Program-made: the position numbers and the translations under genes | Shown here: piece after piece, positions 23,043 through 35,785 of the stretch | Position numbering within the stretch: the stretch's first letter is position 1 | Layout: every line of letters begins with the position of its first letter | Notes under the pieces: model-generated | The model's database searches: none | The model's input: the letters and a program-made list of their open reading frames with translations, nothing else | Told to the model about the DNA's origin: nothing | Source of the DNA: Tremella fuciformis | Taxonomy: Eukaryota; Basidiomycota; Tremellomycetes; Tremellales; Tremellaceae | DNA length: 64,000 nucleotides | Direction of reading: 5' to 3' | NCBI GenBank assembly: GCA_032768795.1 | Contig: CP136500.1 | Location: forward strand, 186,001 to 250,000

Positions 23043-24654
23043 TCATAAATGTCCCCCGGCCTTTGCGACGACCTCTGGAGATCGGGCAGTATCGACCTGA
23101 GCTTCCCACAGGTCCTTGGTCTCATCCTTGATATCATTCCAGTCCAGGTACCTTCCCCGACCCGCGCTCCCATCCGAGCCGGCCCCTTCCTCCGCTTCTC
23201 CGTTCTGCTCCGCCGTATCGGTGCCATGTTGGAGCAGATCCTTCAGCAGGGTATTGTGAGGCGCGACGAAATCCGAACCGGCTTTCTTGGACCATACGGC
23301 TGATCCTCGCTCGCTCTTGCGACAAGCTACGGGTCAGCAAGCCCGGATCTTCGATATCACAGCTCGAGCAGCATGTTCCACCAGGCGACGAACAAGGAAG
23401 ACGGGGCATGCTCACCTTGGATGACGTCTTGGGCCTTGTGCGCGACTTTGACCATGTTGTCGAGCTTCGATTGGGTCATGTGACCATCTCTGAATGCTTT
23501 GACGCAACGAGCAAAAGTCCTGTTGACGATCGAGTACTGAGAAGAGAGAGGGTCAGCATCTGCGCTATACTTTCACCATCCCGATCCATCGACCGAGTCC
23601 GGAGGTCAGATATGAAGGGAGACAGGGGGGGAGGGGGGGGGGGGGGGGGGGGGCGCTCACTTACCTGTTCTCGCAAAGTCGCCAGACGGACCTTGGCCAT
23701 CTCCTTGTGAGCAGTGGCATTTCCGTTGTTGGTGCTACGGCCGGAGGATCCCCTCTTGTTGTTCTTCTCCACTTGCTCGTCCGTCCCGTCGCTGTCTTCG
23801 GTATCGGCAGAGGCACCCGCAGCAGGGTGCTCATCCTCCATCTCTGAAAGACTGGCATTGCTGGCCGTTGTGGAGTCGTCGCTGGCGGATGAGACGTGCG
23901 CAGTGTCGTCGTATGAGCTGTTGGCCGATCCTGTGCTTGGCGTTGAGGGCGAGGGAGTGGGAGAGGGAGTGGGAGTAGGTAAAGCCCGAACCATGGCCGC
24001 CGTGGGTCTTCGAGCGGTCAAAGCGGTGATGGAAGTGGTCGCGGTAGAAGTCTTGTTGATTCGTGTGTTACCCGCACGGTGAACCCGATCAGCATCCAAT
24101 GGGCTCAGGAGGACACCACGGCCGCGATGGGTGTTGGTGGTCCTGCCTGAACCGGGCGGGTCTCTTGCGTTTGCGGTGGCGATGCCGGCGAGCAGGCTCT
24201 TGTCGACCAACGGTGTGAAGAAAGACTCTGTCTTGCGGAAGTTTGACTTGGCAGCGGGTAGCACCAGCGCGCTCGATCTCTGAGAAACAAAAACACACCA
24301 TCAGCACGGCTCCACCCCCACTTGTTCTATCGAGGAATGTCGGTCAGAGAGACTCACCTTTCCACCCGGAGGAATTCTCGGTGGACCCGGGAGACCGACG
24401 CTCGTGGACGTCCGACCGGATGATCTACCCCTTGCCATCTTGACATGACGATCGTGAGATCCCGGACGTGGGACCGGCGTTTGGATAACCGTTGGACCCG
24501 AGTGAACTGCTGTGTTGGACCGGGTGTTGCATTGTGGGAAGGGAGTGTCATCTACTTGGAGTGTAAAACGATCCATTGTGCAGAGTAAGAGCTCGTCGTC
24601 GCTGTCACTCTCATCTTCGGGTATATGACCGAGGCGCCGTGGGTGGGTTGACAT
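23043..24654 (-). CDS. hypothetical protein, four exons
   Basis: Exons 24654-24358, 24279-23665, 23536-23416 and 23299-23043 total 1290 nt (429 residues), with phases 0, 0 and 1 consistent and canonical GTGAGT, GTAAGT and GTGAGC donors. The middle is low complexity: basic Ser/Thr/Arg, then a PTPTPSPTPSPS stretch and an acidic Ser-rich block. The C-terminal ~150 residues look folded and predicted helical (TFARCVKAFRDGHMTQSKLD, then VWSKKAGSDFVAPHN and YLDWNDIKDETKDLWE). No catalytic motif is seen and I do not recognise the family. Intron 2 contains a long G/C homopolymer. Confidence 0.65.
23625..23653. repeat. poly-G tract in intron
   Basis: About 29 nearly uninterrupted G on + (C on the transcribed strand) just inside intron 2 of the minus-strand gene, about a dozen bases from its GTAAGT donor. 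Length is likely variable and poorly sequenced. Confidence 0.85.
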
Positions 24655-25079
24655 GTCAGATAGAGGAATAGGAATGAGAGAGAGAGAGAGAGAGAGAACA
24701 GGTTGTTTCTACGTCAAAGCGCTGAATCCCCTAAATAACTCCGCAATCCCGACACCTCGAACGTGTGGCACATTTCATCCGATCACTACTCTAACTAACT
24801 ACTCTGCTCGACTCCCCCGTGATCTTCCAGTATTCCAGTGGCCCCTGTCTCCTGGACCCGTGACCGACTCTACCACCCGTCTCAGCATGTCCATCCCCGC
24901 CCAAAAACGTCCATCTTGCGCCTTGGCAAGCTGCACATCACCCAATTGCGAGGTTGGCGGCATTTCAGTGGCGGAGATCTGGAGCCACAGCTGGTCTTCT
25001 CGATCGTCATCTTGATGGGTGGTGTCTTGGTCGAGTGGGAGTGCGCGTGGGCGTGGAGCCGAGGCGCGGGTTGACACGT
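24655..25079. other. intergenic between two minus-strand genes
   Basis: 425 bp from the myosin stop to the start of the gene on its left. It contains a (GA)n microsatellite at about 24675-24697, and presumably the myosin 3' end and the promoter of the 24654 gene. No gene is seen. Confidence 0.5.
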
Positions 25080-28000
25080 CTAGACCTGGTCAGACTCAGC
25101 ATGCAGATAAGACAAAACCGCGCACACCCCCCGGTGAGGTTGAGGTTCACCGTGAGGAGACGGGACGGGAATCCTTCGCTCACCTTTGACGAATTCATCA
25201 AAGGCTTCTCGACAGATACGCGACATGATATCGCCCGGTGCGTCTTCCTCTCCGACTCGGGCTCCGCCATGATCATCATCGCCCCACGCACGAGCATGAG
25301 TGTGGCCAGACGCTCCTGCTGAAGTGGCCGTGACGGGCATGCGGGTCACCCGATCCACCCCGAGTAGACGATAAATGTCCAACGGGCCGTCGCGCGAGTT
25401 GACGAGATGCATTCCGGGAGCTTGGCGACATGCTTGAACGACGCGGAGGACACTATCGACAAACGAGGCGGCTAACCAGTGATTCGTGTCAGCCATATGG
25501 TCGTCCGCCGTTGTCCACCCTGACGTAGGTGCTAACTCACTCGTCTTGCCCAGTATCATGGGTCTCGGCTGTCTCACCATCTCCCTTAACCGGACGCACC
25601 ATTGGACGAGACAGATGGCCATGGCGGCGTGGACCAAGACCGTCCCGCCAGGAGCTTCTGGAGAACAAGTGTTATCGCCAGATGGTCCGAGGGTTGACCG
25701 TTGGACTGGCATCAGTTGCGAACCTTTTACTTTCCGTTCTGAACTTGGTGGATCAGACTCACCAGGTAATCCAGCAGCGGACAAGATATGGCCCATCTTC
25801 TCCCGGACGACGTGACGCGCCCGATTGATGCATCTCGATAAGGCATCTTGGAACTGCCTCCGGTCTTGCCATGGAGACTCTGGTATCGAGTCTTGGAGTA
25901 TCGGAGTTGTGTGGGAGAGCAGCAAGCGGAGTAGGACCTCTGACGTTGAGTCCGCCAGAACCAAGCCGAGTGTCGCCGCCAGTGAAGTAGGGGTCGAGTC
26001 TGGGTTCGATTTGGGGGCAGGGGCAGGGGACGAAGAGAGGCTAGAGATCAGCTGCTCTCGCTGCCCGCCCGACGTGGTCATGGGATGCAACGCGAGTCGG
26101 GTCAAGGCGATCATGTTGCTCAAGATGACGGCGACAAAGTGTCGTTGCTTCTTGGTCAGGCCGGGTGGCTCGTTCCCATGCCCATCTGCAAGTGGTTGTG
26201 GTCGCAAGGTGGACACGCGTAGGTGCAGGCCTTGGATCAGTTCCTTGATGGCCTCGAGGACCCGTTCGGATTCCAGCGGAGGACAGGTCACCGGATCGGC
26301 GGCCAGGTCGGGCGGGATTGACGCCGAGGCTGCCGAGTTGGATCGGATGGTACCGTGATCGGCAGCGGCTGCGGATGCGGATGCGGTAGCAGCAACGACA
26401 CAGCTGGCCAGTAACCACGGGACCATACTCTGCCAACACAGCTCGGTGGTGGAATGGTATTGTACGAGCTGGTTGACCGTGTACCACATCTGCGACAGTC
26501 AGCCGATCAATGGATCTGTTACGAGTAGGCGCTGGGCGGAGGGTGGCAGGGCGAAGCGGAAAAGCGGAAGACGCACTGTATCAATCTCCCCTTGATCCAT
26601 CACGTATCCTGGTTGACCCATCGTAGTCGCAGATAAGATTCCCGCTGCCTCTGCGTCTCCCATATCGTCTATGATGATGGTATCGTCCCCAACGTCGAAT
26701 GCAAAACCGAAGGAATCATCAGGATCGACATGCGACCCACCGTGACCCGAGTGGTGATCACTGTCGAGAGAATCTGAAGCTTGCTCGTCCTGTTCAACCC
26801 GCCGTCAGTGACCCTGCCATTCCTTAGTACATGGGGAATAGACTCACATCGAGTAGTAGAAATGCTTGTCGGAGCCTCGTTGCTGCCTGCGCCTGGTTGT
26901 GCGTGGACCCGAACCTGGATTGGCACTCCTCCGGTGAACCACCTCGGTCCGCCTTGGAGTTGACGAGTCGCTCGGCTAGTTCGTCCTGTATGCTTGCTTG
27001 CGTCTGCTTCTGCATCGGATTCGACATCGTGACCTTTCTCTCCCTCTCCCTCTCCCTCTCCCTCTCCCTCTCCCTCTCCCTCTCCCTCTCCCTCTCCCTC
27101 TCCCTCTCCCTCTCCCTCTCCCTCTCCCTCTCCCTCTCCCTCTCCCTCTCCCTCTCCTTCTCCTTGTCCTGCTCTCGCCTTTGGTGTTCCTTGAACTCGC
27201 GGATCAACCACTGCGCTCTTTTCGTGCACAGTATCGACTCTTCACCCATCTCGTAGTCTACCCCTTCGACGAGTTCGAGCTTATCCAACAAACTTCGAAC
27301 AGCCGTCCGGTTTCCCCTGGCCACCACCTCGTCAAAGGGCAAGTGACAAATCAGACCGCCTCTCGACATTTCCAGGAGCTGTCTACCGCCCACCGCCCTC
27401 AGCTGTCGGAGCACGGCACGGTCAGACCACTGATCAGGCTTGGCCACCATGTTGGGTCTGATACAGAGCATGTACCGCATCGTCGAGTTGGAAAGTTGGG
27501 TCTCGAGACTCGACAGACTTTGACTCAACGTCTCAAATTGCGACGTCTGGCGCTTTCGAACCTTGCCCGCTGCTGCTGCTGGTGGTGGTGGTGGTGGTGG
27601 GACGTCTCCCGGTCCATGTCCCAGCCCGTGTCCTACAGGAGGGGCTCTGTGTAACTGATGACCCGATTGCAGTTTACCTATCAGCCGATCGAACGTGCTG
27701 CAAGTGGAATGGAATCCTGCCGAGACGATGTTGGGAGGTATTGCGCACCGGTTCTTCTCTGGCAGGTCCGCACTGGTATACGTGACGGACCGGGCATAGT
27801 GTCGGATTGTGAACCTGCCATCCGCAAGTACTTTGAATGGAGGGGCAGGGGCCGGGAGACGGCCGTCCAATGTGGCGGTACGAGTACCTTTGCTCGTGGC
27901 GAGATTGGCCCGTAATTGATCAATGAGCCTCGTGCTGGTGCTGGGTGTGGCCGCGGGGGTCGTCAGAGCTGATCTGTCGGGAGGTTTGGGAGCTGCTGCC

Positions 28001-30735
28001 GAGAGGATTGAGCGTTTGGTGATATCGTTCAAACAGGGTATGATACCGCCCGGACCTGAAAAGACGCTCAACACGGCCTCGGCGTCACGGATGACGTTGG
28101 ACAGGGACGTCTCTGCGGAGCGAGGGGAGCTCGAGGGGGAGTCCGTATGCGAGCCACCGCCAGTTCTGCCAGTGTATCGCTTGAAATTCTTGTGAAGCGT
28201 ACGCGAGGTCTCCAGATGGTCTCGGTTGTACTGTTCAACTGATCAGCTCGGCGCGCGAGGGTGTCATGATGTCCAGACAATGTCTGCTGCGCTACGCCGG
28301 GCTGGCTGGCTAATGGGAGGGTGGGTAGGTGAAGGGGACAAGGGGAGAGACGCACAAAGCACTGCAGACGCTCATTGGTAAAGTTTATACATAGCTGTTC
28401 GAAACCATTCTCCTTCATCTTCTCAAAGCCGTACTGTCACTGTCAGCCCGGTGTTTCGAAGTGCAGCAGTAAAAGAGGGAGATGAAAGACACTGACGATA
28501 TCTATGAACGAGATCGTTTTCAGAATCGTACGGTTACCTCCCTCTTGACCGTTCATGAGCGCCGACGGCGACGTCGAACCTGTCGCTGACATTGGTGACC
28601 CGGCCGAGTTGAGACTGTCCAAGATGTCCTCTACCACCAAGGCGTACATCCACATCCCCAGACTCGCCGCATTGGCTTTGATCGTCTGCTCGTCCAGTGG
28701 TCCGGTGGACATGACCGATGCCCCGCCATTGATCCCTCCACCACCACCGATCCTTCGGGTCCCATCCTTTAGAACCCGTTCCAACGTCTCGCTCGACAGC
28801 CCAAAATAGGTGCTCGCCCGTGCCATCCATCTCGAGGGTGTGTCGTCGAGCCGGGAGACACGTTGACCGACTGGGTCCGAATGGCTCAGGATGAGACAGA
28901 CGACTCCCCGGAGGATACGGATGTAAGATTCGATGCGTTCGACTGTGAAACCTGCCCAGGCCAGGTTGTCTCGGAAGTCTGAGAGGGAGAATTCGGGAGG
29001 ACCAGCGTCTCGGAGGCCGGCAGATCTGACCATCGATGGCGGCACAGTTGACACGCGCTCTGGTCCCTCGTGCCCATTCTCGAACTCTTGCCGTATCAGA
29101 CCGAGTATATGGAACGAGCCCTCATCCGGTTTCCAACTCGCCACTCTGGATCGTTCCAGCAAATACGTCGTAAACTCGGTATCGAGCAGGGTCATCTTCT
29201 CGTCTCTGCCCGGAGTATCGTCGATGTGCGGTCGCGTGGTGGATTCCGGCTGGGTCGAGTAGTAGCCATAATGGAGGGAAAGCTTGATACCGACCCGAGA
29301 CGAATTGTGGTTCAACGGCGTTGGAGCATTACCGAGGTATTCGATTATCCGGAGTGCTCGGATGACCTTGTCAAACATCGGTCCGGCGGATGTGGTCGTC
29401 TCCTGCGCTCGCTGCGCCTCCGGTTGGACATGCCCACCCATATGATCCGGCTCGACATGGAAATGAGGTGACGCGGTTGCCTCCCCGGCTTTCAGCAGAA
29501 AGTGGACGGCTTTTCTTAGCGTGAATGATTTTCCTGTCCCGCTGGCAATGGGTGTCAGCTCGAAGCCCTCGTCTGCAATTCCTACCCGCTGCGACCGAGA
29601 GACCAGAGAATGCGGTGGGGTCGAGGGTGGGTGGCGGCGTACGGCGAGCCAAGCTCACCTTTCTCCGGTGAAGATGACGGATTGATCACCTTGGGCTGTG
29701 AGAGCGTCTACCAATATGTTATACAGGTGAGTCTCGGTCGATGGCTTGGAAGCCCGACTACCGACCGAGCCGTGATGTACGAGGGGTTCGATAAAGCGGT
29801 GAACGGTTGCATCATCGACTGTAGAATCATGAGCATTTCCATGATCAGACCTCGGCCTCGGGGTCACCCCTGTCCCCTTCCGTGGAGTGCTTGTCAAGGG
29901 AGAAGCAGAGGATGTGAGAATGGTTCTTGCGAAAGGTCAAGGGGCTCACAAATAGACGTGTCCTTGAAAGGGTTGATAGATACCTACGTTCTGTTCAGCG
30001 CAATTCTATACCGACGCGTTCTCCTCGGCGTGCCCGCTGTCTGATGACGAGCACACTTCTCGAGAAGGATCGAAACAAGGGGTGGGGTAAATGATTGGGG
30101 TAAGGTACTCACCATAGATCGGCCAAAGTTGACGTACACGTGGCCATCTGAAAACGTCTCTCGCATGGCAGCCAACACTATTCCAAGAGTCAGCATGGGA
30201 CCTTCTGGTGCCGAGCCTCGTGGAGGATGGACCATCCGTGGTACCATCCCTCCTGGGACAAGAGAGGAACGATGAACTGACCGTTGGGCTCATTGATGAT
30301 ATCCATCCCGGTGATGTCGTGCTTGTTGGAACAGGAAGAAGCGAGCGCGAGTACGGTCCGACGAGATGATTCCTGGAGCCCCTCGGATAAGAGCGTGATA
30401 ATTCGAGAAGAAAGCGCATCTTGCCCGCCTTGATTGACCGGGACGGGTAACCAGTCGGCGAGGTCGATCTCGAAACTCTGCTCTCCACAGTTGATGGTCA
30501 TGATGAAACCGGGACTCCCGCTCGCATCCTTGTCGTCGAGAGCGACATGGTCGATGAAACCTTTGACGTATGACACTTGTAATGGATGATCGTCGGACAG
30601 AGTGTCGTCCTCGTTATCGGTGGCATCGTCGAGATTCCGCCTCTTGACATGACCATTCTGACTCTGACTCGAGAGCCGACTCTGAAGCCACTTGCGATCT
30701 ACCCAGACCTCGTGTTGCCGGAGAGAGTCGTTCAT
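25080..30735 (-). CDS. myosin motor protein, orphan tail
   Basis: Nine exons: 30735-30282, 30177-30113, 29983-29950, 29818-29659, 29541-28497, 28433-28356, 28230-26848, 26789-26577, 26489-25080. They sum to 4842 nt (1613 residues). Motor motifs: P-loop GESGTGKS (236-243), switch I NHNSSR (ends about 320), switch II DIYGFE (585-590), ENGFEQLCINFTNERLQ, HYARSVTY and RYMLCIRPN with LRQLRAVGG near the converter. It should hydrolyse ATP and move on actin. The usual lever-arm IQ motifs are not visible. Instead about 45 residues of alternating Glu-Arg, encoded by a hexanucleotide repeat, follow the converter. The ~600-residue tail shows no recognised DIL, FERM or chitin synthase domain. One or more further introns may lie in the last exon, for example a GTGAGT donor in its middle. 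Confidence 0.82.
27037..27163. repeat. CTCTCC hexanucleotide microsatellite, coding
   Basis: About 20 units of CTCTCC on +. On the myosin strand it reads as alternating Glu-Arg codons. The period is a multiple of three, so length change keeps the frame. Confidence 0.9.
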
Positions 30736-30968
30736 GATGAGTAGAGAGAGAGTAATGAAAGCGGTTGCAACGTCCAAGCGTCGAAACTAATTTTGGTCTA
30801 ATGGGTTTGGGATTAAATCGAATGAAAGAAATAGACGAGGGAGGCGAGACCCTCAATTACGTAAATTCAGAATGATGATGGGTTCTTCGGTTTTCTTTCC
30901 CCTTCTGCCTTCTTCATCTGACTTATAATAACAAAACTTTCGCCCATGTCGACCGACGGCGGACGATC
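30736..30968. promoter_or_regulatory. divergent promoter region
   Basis: 233 bp between the myosin start (30735, -) and the next start (30969, +). A TATA-like acttataataac lies at about 30921. An ATG at 30946, out of frame with 30969, opens a 24-codon reading frame ending at 31020 that overlaps the main start. Confidence 0.5.
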
Positions 30969-33900
30969 ATGCACGGCCGGTCTCATCTTCATCCGTATCG
31001 TCGACCTCCGCCTAGTCTAATCTCTTCCGATACGACATGCAGGCCGGATGGAGGTCGCGTTGGTGACGTCGACGATGATGGGGCATCTGTCACGGTCAGG
31101 AATGGTATCTCGGGACAGTCGGATCCGGAGTACGGTCTCAGACGTTTACCGAGCATAGCCTTGACTCCAGCACCGCTCTACCATGATTCCAGGTCGCCCA
31201 CGCCGACTCTGCCCGCCGAATCCCAATTCTTTGCAGGATTCCATTTCTGGCATAAACCGACAGGACCGCTGGTCGAGAAGGATATGCAGTTCGTGTGGAG
31301 GAATCTCATAGAGGTCAGTGATGCACTGTCGACCACGAGACCGTCCCCTCCCCTGGCCCCCACCTCTTCTCTCATCGCCCCTGACCGGACGGGGATGCGG
31401 GATTCTCTCGTTGTGGTCCGGGGCTGACAGTCCTAGAGTCATGGGGGTACAATCTGCTATTCGTCCATACCCCCTCCGGCAGGTCAACTCTTCTACCGCC
31501 TGATACAACCCCTGTCGGCAAGATACAATAGGCACAATTGGAACGTCGCGCAACCTCATATTCCTCCCGGCTCCATCCCCCTCCCAGACCCGACACGCTC
31601 TACGACAAGTCGCCCGAGCGCCGCTCCCGTCCCGACCTCCGATGCTGCTGCCGCCGCTCGCGATCCTGGCTCAGCCCACGTTATCCACCTGACCGCTCCC
31701 ATACCGACCATCTACCTGCAACGATCGTGGATCAACAGTTGTCATGCATCCAACAAAGTCATGCCCGTCCTCATCGAGCCTCCGAGCATCACCCTCGACT
31801 TGCCCTCTCTGCGCACGGGATCTGATTCAGACGACAACGACACCGATGTGGATCACCCAGACGACGTTGGCGACAAAGATGACGGGGGTCGACGAACGGT
31901 CACGCACGGGTCCAAGTCAGTGCCGGCGGGTCACAAGAAGGTTATGGAAGGCGAATGGAAGAAGTTCAACTTTTGCGTCGAACAGGGCAATGCTTGGGAT
32001 TGGGCAACCTCGAGCTTTAGCAAGTTTTGTTCGGTAACGGAGAAGCGTTTCGTGAGTGCGCTCATCATCCCCTTGGGACGCATTCCCATATTCCGGCTCT
32101 GGACAGCTTCGGAATTCGGCAGGACTCGTGGTGTTGGACCCAAGGGTCGTTGCCGGGAGAAATCACTGACTCTGCAGCCTTCCGATCCTCGCGCTCGGAA
32201 CCTATCCCGTTTCCTCAGTGACCGATGGGCGACGTTCCGCGAATATGTCCCACATGCGACCAAGCAGCCCTACAAGGCGTCGAGGAGAAAGAGGGGTCGC
32301 GATGAATTCGAAAGGGAGTTATCGGAGTCGATCGTCAAGACGACGACCACCACGACGACCGTGGAGAGGAAAAAGCTTACATGCACCGTCTCGACTGGTC
32401 CGAGGAGATCGAAAAGCCGAGCCCTCTCGTCCATCAGCGGTCTAAGCTTCCCAGGGATGATCGACTCCGGACAGCCCAGCTTACTCGTCGCTCCGTCATC
32501 GACCCATCAACCTCATCATCCGGAAACACATTCCGCCAGTCCTCCGACGATGACCGCAGCCCAACAGCTGGTCGATTTCAGCGGTACGACGTCCGTCTCC
32601 GCTGCCGGCATACCAGACGACGCCGATTCTCGAATCGAAGTCAATGTCGAAAGTGGCAGTGGCGACCCAGTTGGACTTTCGGCCTTGGACGGGGCAGAAC
32701 CGGGAGCACCTCCAGTGGACGAGACCCACGATGTCATCGAGCAGTCATATACCCAACGTTCCCACGGGACGGGTGACATTATATCACCGCCACCCGACTT
32801 CTCACCGGAGATCGAAAGCGCAACGCCTGCCGAGGAGAAGGAATTGGTAATTCCCAAACCGGATCGACAAAGGATCGGTATCGACGCCATCAGGCTCGCG
32901 GATCTGAATGGGTTCCGAGTCCGGCCGGCACCACTCCTCGGCCATGTCCCGCTTGCACCTGGCGACTCTGCGGACGTACCGGCATTCGCTCCTGGTACGA
33001 ATACCCCTGTTGATCAAACTCGGACGGAGAAGCTGCTTGACGAGTGGCGGAAAGTGTCGGACCGTTTGTCCGCCAGCGATGAGCGAGGTGATGATGGCCT
33101 TTGGGAGTGGGAACTTTTCGGGACGTCCTGGGAAACTGGATCGCACGATGTCATTCCGACCCTCTTGGGCCAATCATCAGAACGCTCCGGACTCCTCGGT
33201 GACAAGGCCGACCAGCCGGGAGGAGAATGTCGATTGGAAACGATCATCCGAGGCTCACAAGATCTTGGTCCTCCAGAGGTCAAGGTGATCCTCAGTGCAT
33301 GGGCGCCGTGGGGACTTTGTCTCCTACCGTCGAACACCGGCACGAGCGTCATCTTCTGGGAGCCGATTCCCTTTCACCTGCTACTGGCCCCGACCGACAC
33401 CAAGGACGATAGAAAGGGTCGGCTGGAGAGCATCATCCGGCAGTGGGAGTCGAGCGTTCGACATTGCTGTCGCACCGCTAAATCGCAACTTTCCTCATCG
33501 TCGAGCACGGCCGACCCGAATCTTGCTGCCGACTCCGCCGCCGCCGCCATTGCCGCCAATGACAGAGACGAGGTGACTGCGTCTATCACCAGGATCCTAG
33601 GATGCCTGGAGATGCCCGCCATGTCGAGGCGAGTCGAATCCGCCCCGTCGAAAAACGGTACTAGGAGCAGCTGGGCAATGTTCATGATCGACCTGAGCCA
33701 GAGGAGCATCTCCGTCCTCTACACTTGTCCCCCGGATCTCGTCGGCAAAGAGGACTACGGGCATGTTCAAAATTATACGGATCTCAGAGACGGATGCGAG
33801 ATCTTGACGAGGGCGTTTCACGAGGTCTTGTCGCGAGATGATGGTACAACACTTGATGACGTTTCAAGGGAGGAGAAGGGGGAGGTGCCGATCACCGTGT

Positions 33901-34299
33901 TCATCGGTCCGTCTTGGGTGAGTTGGACTTTCATTCGCAGTGGTTGTTCTTGCTCTCGAGGTGAGGCCGGCGACTGATGGTAGTCAGGTAACGATCCCGC
34001 CCTCGATGCCAAGGTTATCTGGTATAGTGGCAACGCACACTGTCTGGATCTGCCACAAGGCCCTACTACCCGCCGTATCCTCGTCGAGTCGACGACCTCA
34101 GTCTCCCTCTGAGCCCTCCTCTCTGGAACATGGGGAACGCCTACCAGAGGACGAGGACGCGGACGTCGTGGAGACGGAAGAGGTCATATGGCAAAGGATC
34201 GCCCTTGACTTGCTGGAGGCGGTACTTGATTCGATGAAGGTCGATGAGGGATTTCGCAACTTGAGGCTCGAGCCTTTCCACATGGGCACGGGAGACTAA
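30969..34299 (+). CDS. hypothetical protein, five exons, about 989 residues
   Basis: Exons 30969-31313, 31439-31482, 31523-32051, 32178-33917 and 33988-34299 total 2970 nt in a consistent frame. Donors are GTCAGT, GTCAAC, GTGAGT and G/GTGAGT. The first intron ends in GAG and is the weakest junction. Folded-looking parts are an N-terminal segment (FFAGFHFWHKPTGPLVEKD, then SWGYNLLFVHTPSG), a region WKKFNFCVEQGNAWDWATS to FLSDRWATFREYVPH, and a C-terminal region (WAPWGLCLLPSNTG, MFMIDLSQRSISVLY, VFIGPSW). The middle is acidic and Ser/Thr/Pro rich, with a basic RRKRGRDE patch suggesting nuclear location. No known catalytic motif is seen and I do not recognise it. Confidence 0.65.
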
Positions 34300-35107
34300 A
34301 AAGGGGAAGGAGAAGGTGTTGACGAGTGAGAGAGGGGGGTTTGAGGGCAGGAGAGAAAGTGAGCACGTACAGGGAGGGCAGGGGTGGAGGGAAGAAAGAG
34401 GCGAGGCGGGCATGGTGAGATTTTCATGTTTGGTCGGGTGTCGTGTTGTATTTTTCTTCTTTTGGGTGGGGCGGGCGGTGTCTACCATGTCTTGTTGTTC
34501 GTCACTTTGTTGACTTTGTTTTGTTTTATCGACTCTCAACCTGCTCTTGTGATAGCTAGCATTACTACGAGGGATGGATGCGATGTATGATTCAAGAGAG
34601 ACTTGAAGAGTAGTGACAGCAGCAGGGGGATCAAGAGCGACGATACCGTGTCGTCGTAGCTGAGAATTCTCGTTCTCCTCGCCCTCGGTCCTCTCACTCA
34701 CTCGCACGACCAGATCAGATCATTCAAATGCGTCTGTCCTACGTGATCCCATCATATCCTGTCGCTAGAGCCCACGCTCATACATCACGTGATGTCACCC
34801 CATTTCACTCAAACATAGTTATGTGTAACTTCCCTCCGAGGTCCTGGGTAGAGCCCCGCTGTGCAAGTCTGCCCCAACAAAAGAGCGTGCTCACAGCCCC
34901 GGCGAGGGTGGGTACTGACTTGGTCCGAACATGACGCCCCGCGCTACATGGGATATGGGATGAACCTTTCTGCACTTGGGCAGGCTATGATACCACGTGA
35001 CCTCACCCCATTTCACTCGTCTCTTCCCATATTCTGGTTACCTCGTTGACGCGATTCTGCGTTACCGCGGTCGAGTAGGAGCTTGTCAACAAAATTCCAG
35101 GCCAACA

Positions 35108-35284
35108 TGTACATGAGGCTACTTTTGAAGTTGGTATGCTTGGTCTCAAGCGGGGGCAATAGCCTATACGACCATGATCAGGCCGGCCGGAGATGATACG
35201 AGATTCCACTTCCTCGGGTCTATCCCTGTCTGTCAAAGTTCATGATCGAATCAGGCAAGTCAACTCGAAAAGTAGCCTCATGTT
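35108..35284. repeat. MITE-like inverted pair 1
   Basis: CATGAGGCTACTTTTGAAGTT on the left and its near-exact complement AACTCGAAAAGTAGCCTCATG on the right (about 20 of the bases pair) bound about 175 bp with no coding. The left end also reads TGTA before CATG. Target duplication is unclear. Confidence 0.6.
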
Positions 35285-35766
35285 TTAATAAACGGCCGAA
35301 GGTGTTTAAACTGCCAAAAAGGTCAGGGTTGTCGGTACAGAACCCGCGCTGGGCGAGCGCGTGTATGGCACATGATCACTTACGGCACCACTGTCCTCCT
35401 AAACCAGGGTCTCGAGTCCAATACAAACAAAACTGGCTGGACGTTCGGGACCCGGAGGATACTGGTCAACCTTTCCCTTGGGCGCTGGTCAACAATGAGC
35501 ATCGGTTGACAAGGACGCTTGGGGTGCCCTGGACGCATGAATCACTTCGACCACTCGGCCACGGGTGTACAGACTACAGGGGGCCAGAGTAAGGATGCAG
35601 AGGCGGTGATACGATCCACCAGCTGATGCAGAGTCGAGAGCACTGGGCCATGTCTGCCCGCCTTGACCGATCACCGGCACCGGCTGCCTGCGCATCGCCG
35701 CCAAGCAGCGACTGGGGCTCAACTTGACACGCTTAACGATCATTAAGGTTCAACGTGACCCAGTGC

Positions 35767-35785
35767 ATAAAGTAGCCTCATGTAC
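35767..35785 (+). repeat. single copy of dispersed 19-bp motif
   Basis: ATAAAGTAGCCTCATGTAC, the consensus form. It has the same orientation as the right end of the 35108-35284 element and no inverted partner of its own was found. Confidence 0.65.

Noticed and set aside
26669..27229. Frame with a long Gly-Glu repeat on the minus strand
   Set aside because: Alternative reading of the same hexanucleotide repeat. The Glu-Arg frame is the one continuous with the myosin motor.
34141..34707. 188-codon open frame on the minus strand
   Set aside because: Antisense to the last exon and 3' region of the gene ending at 34299, with low-complexity content and no splice-linked partners.
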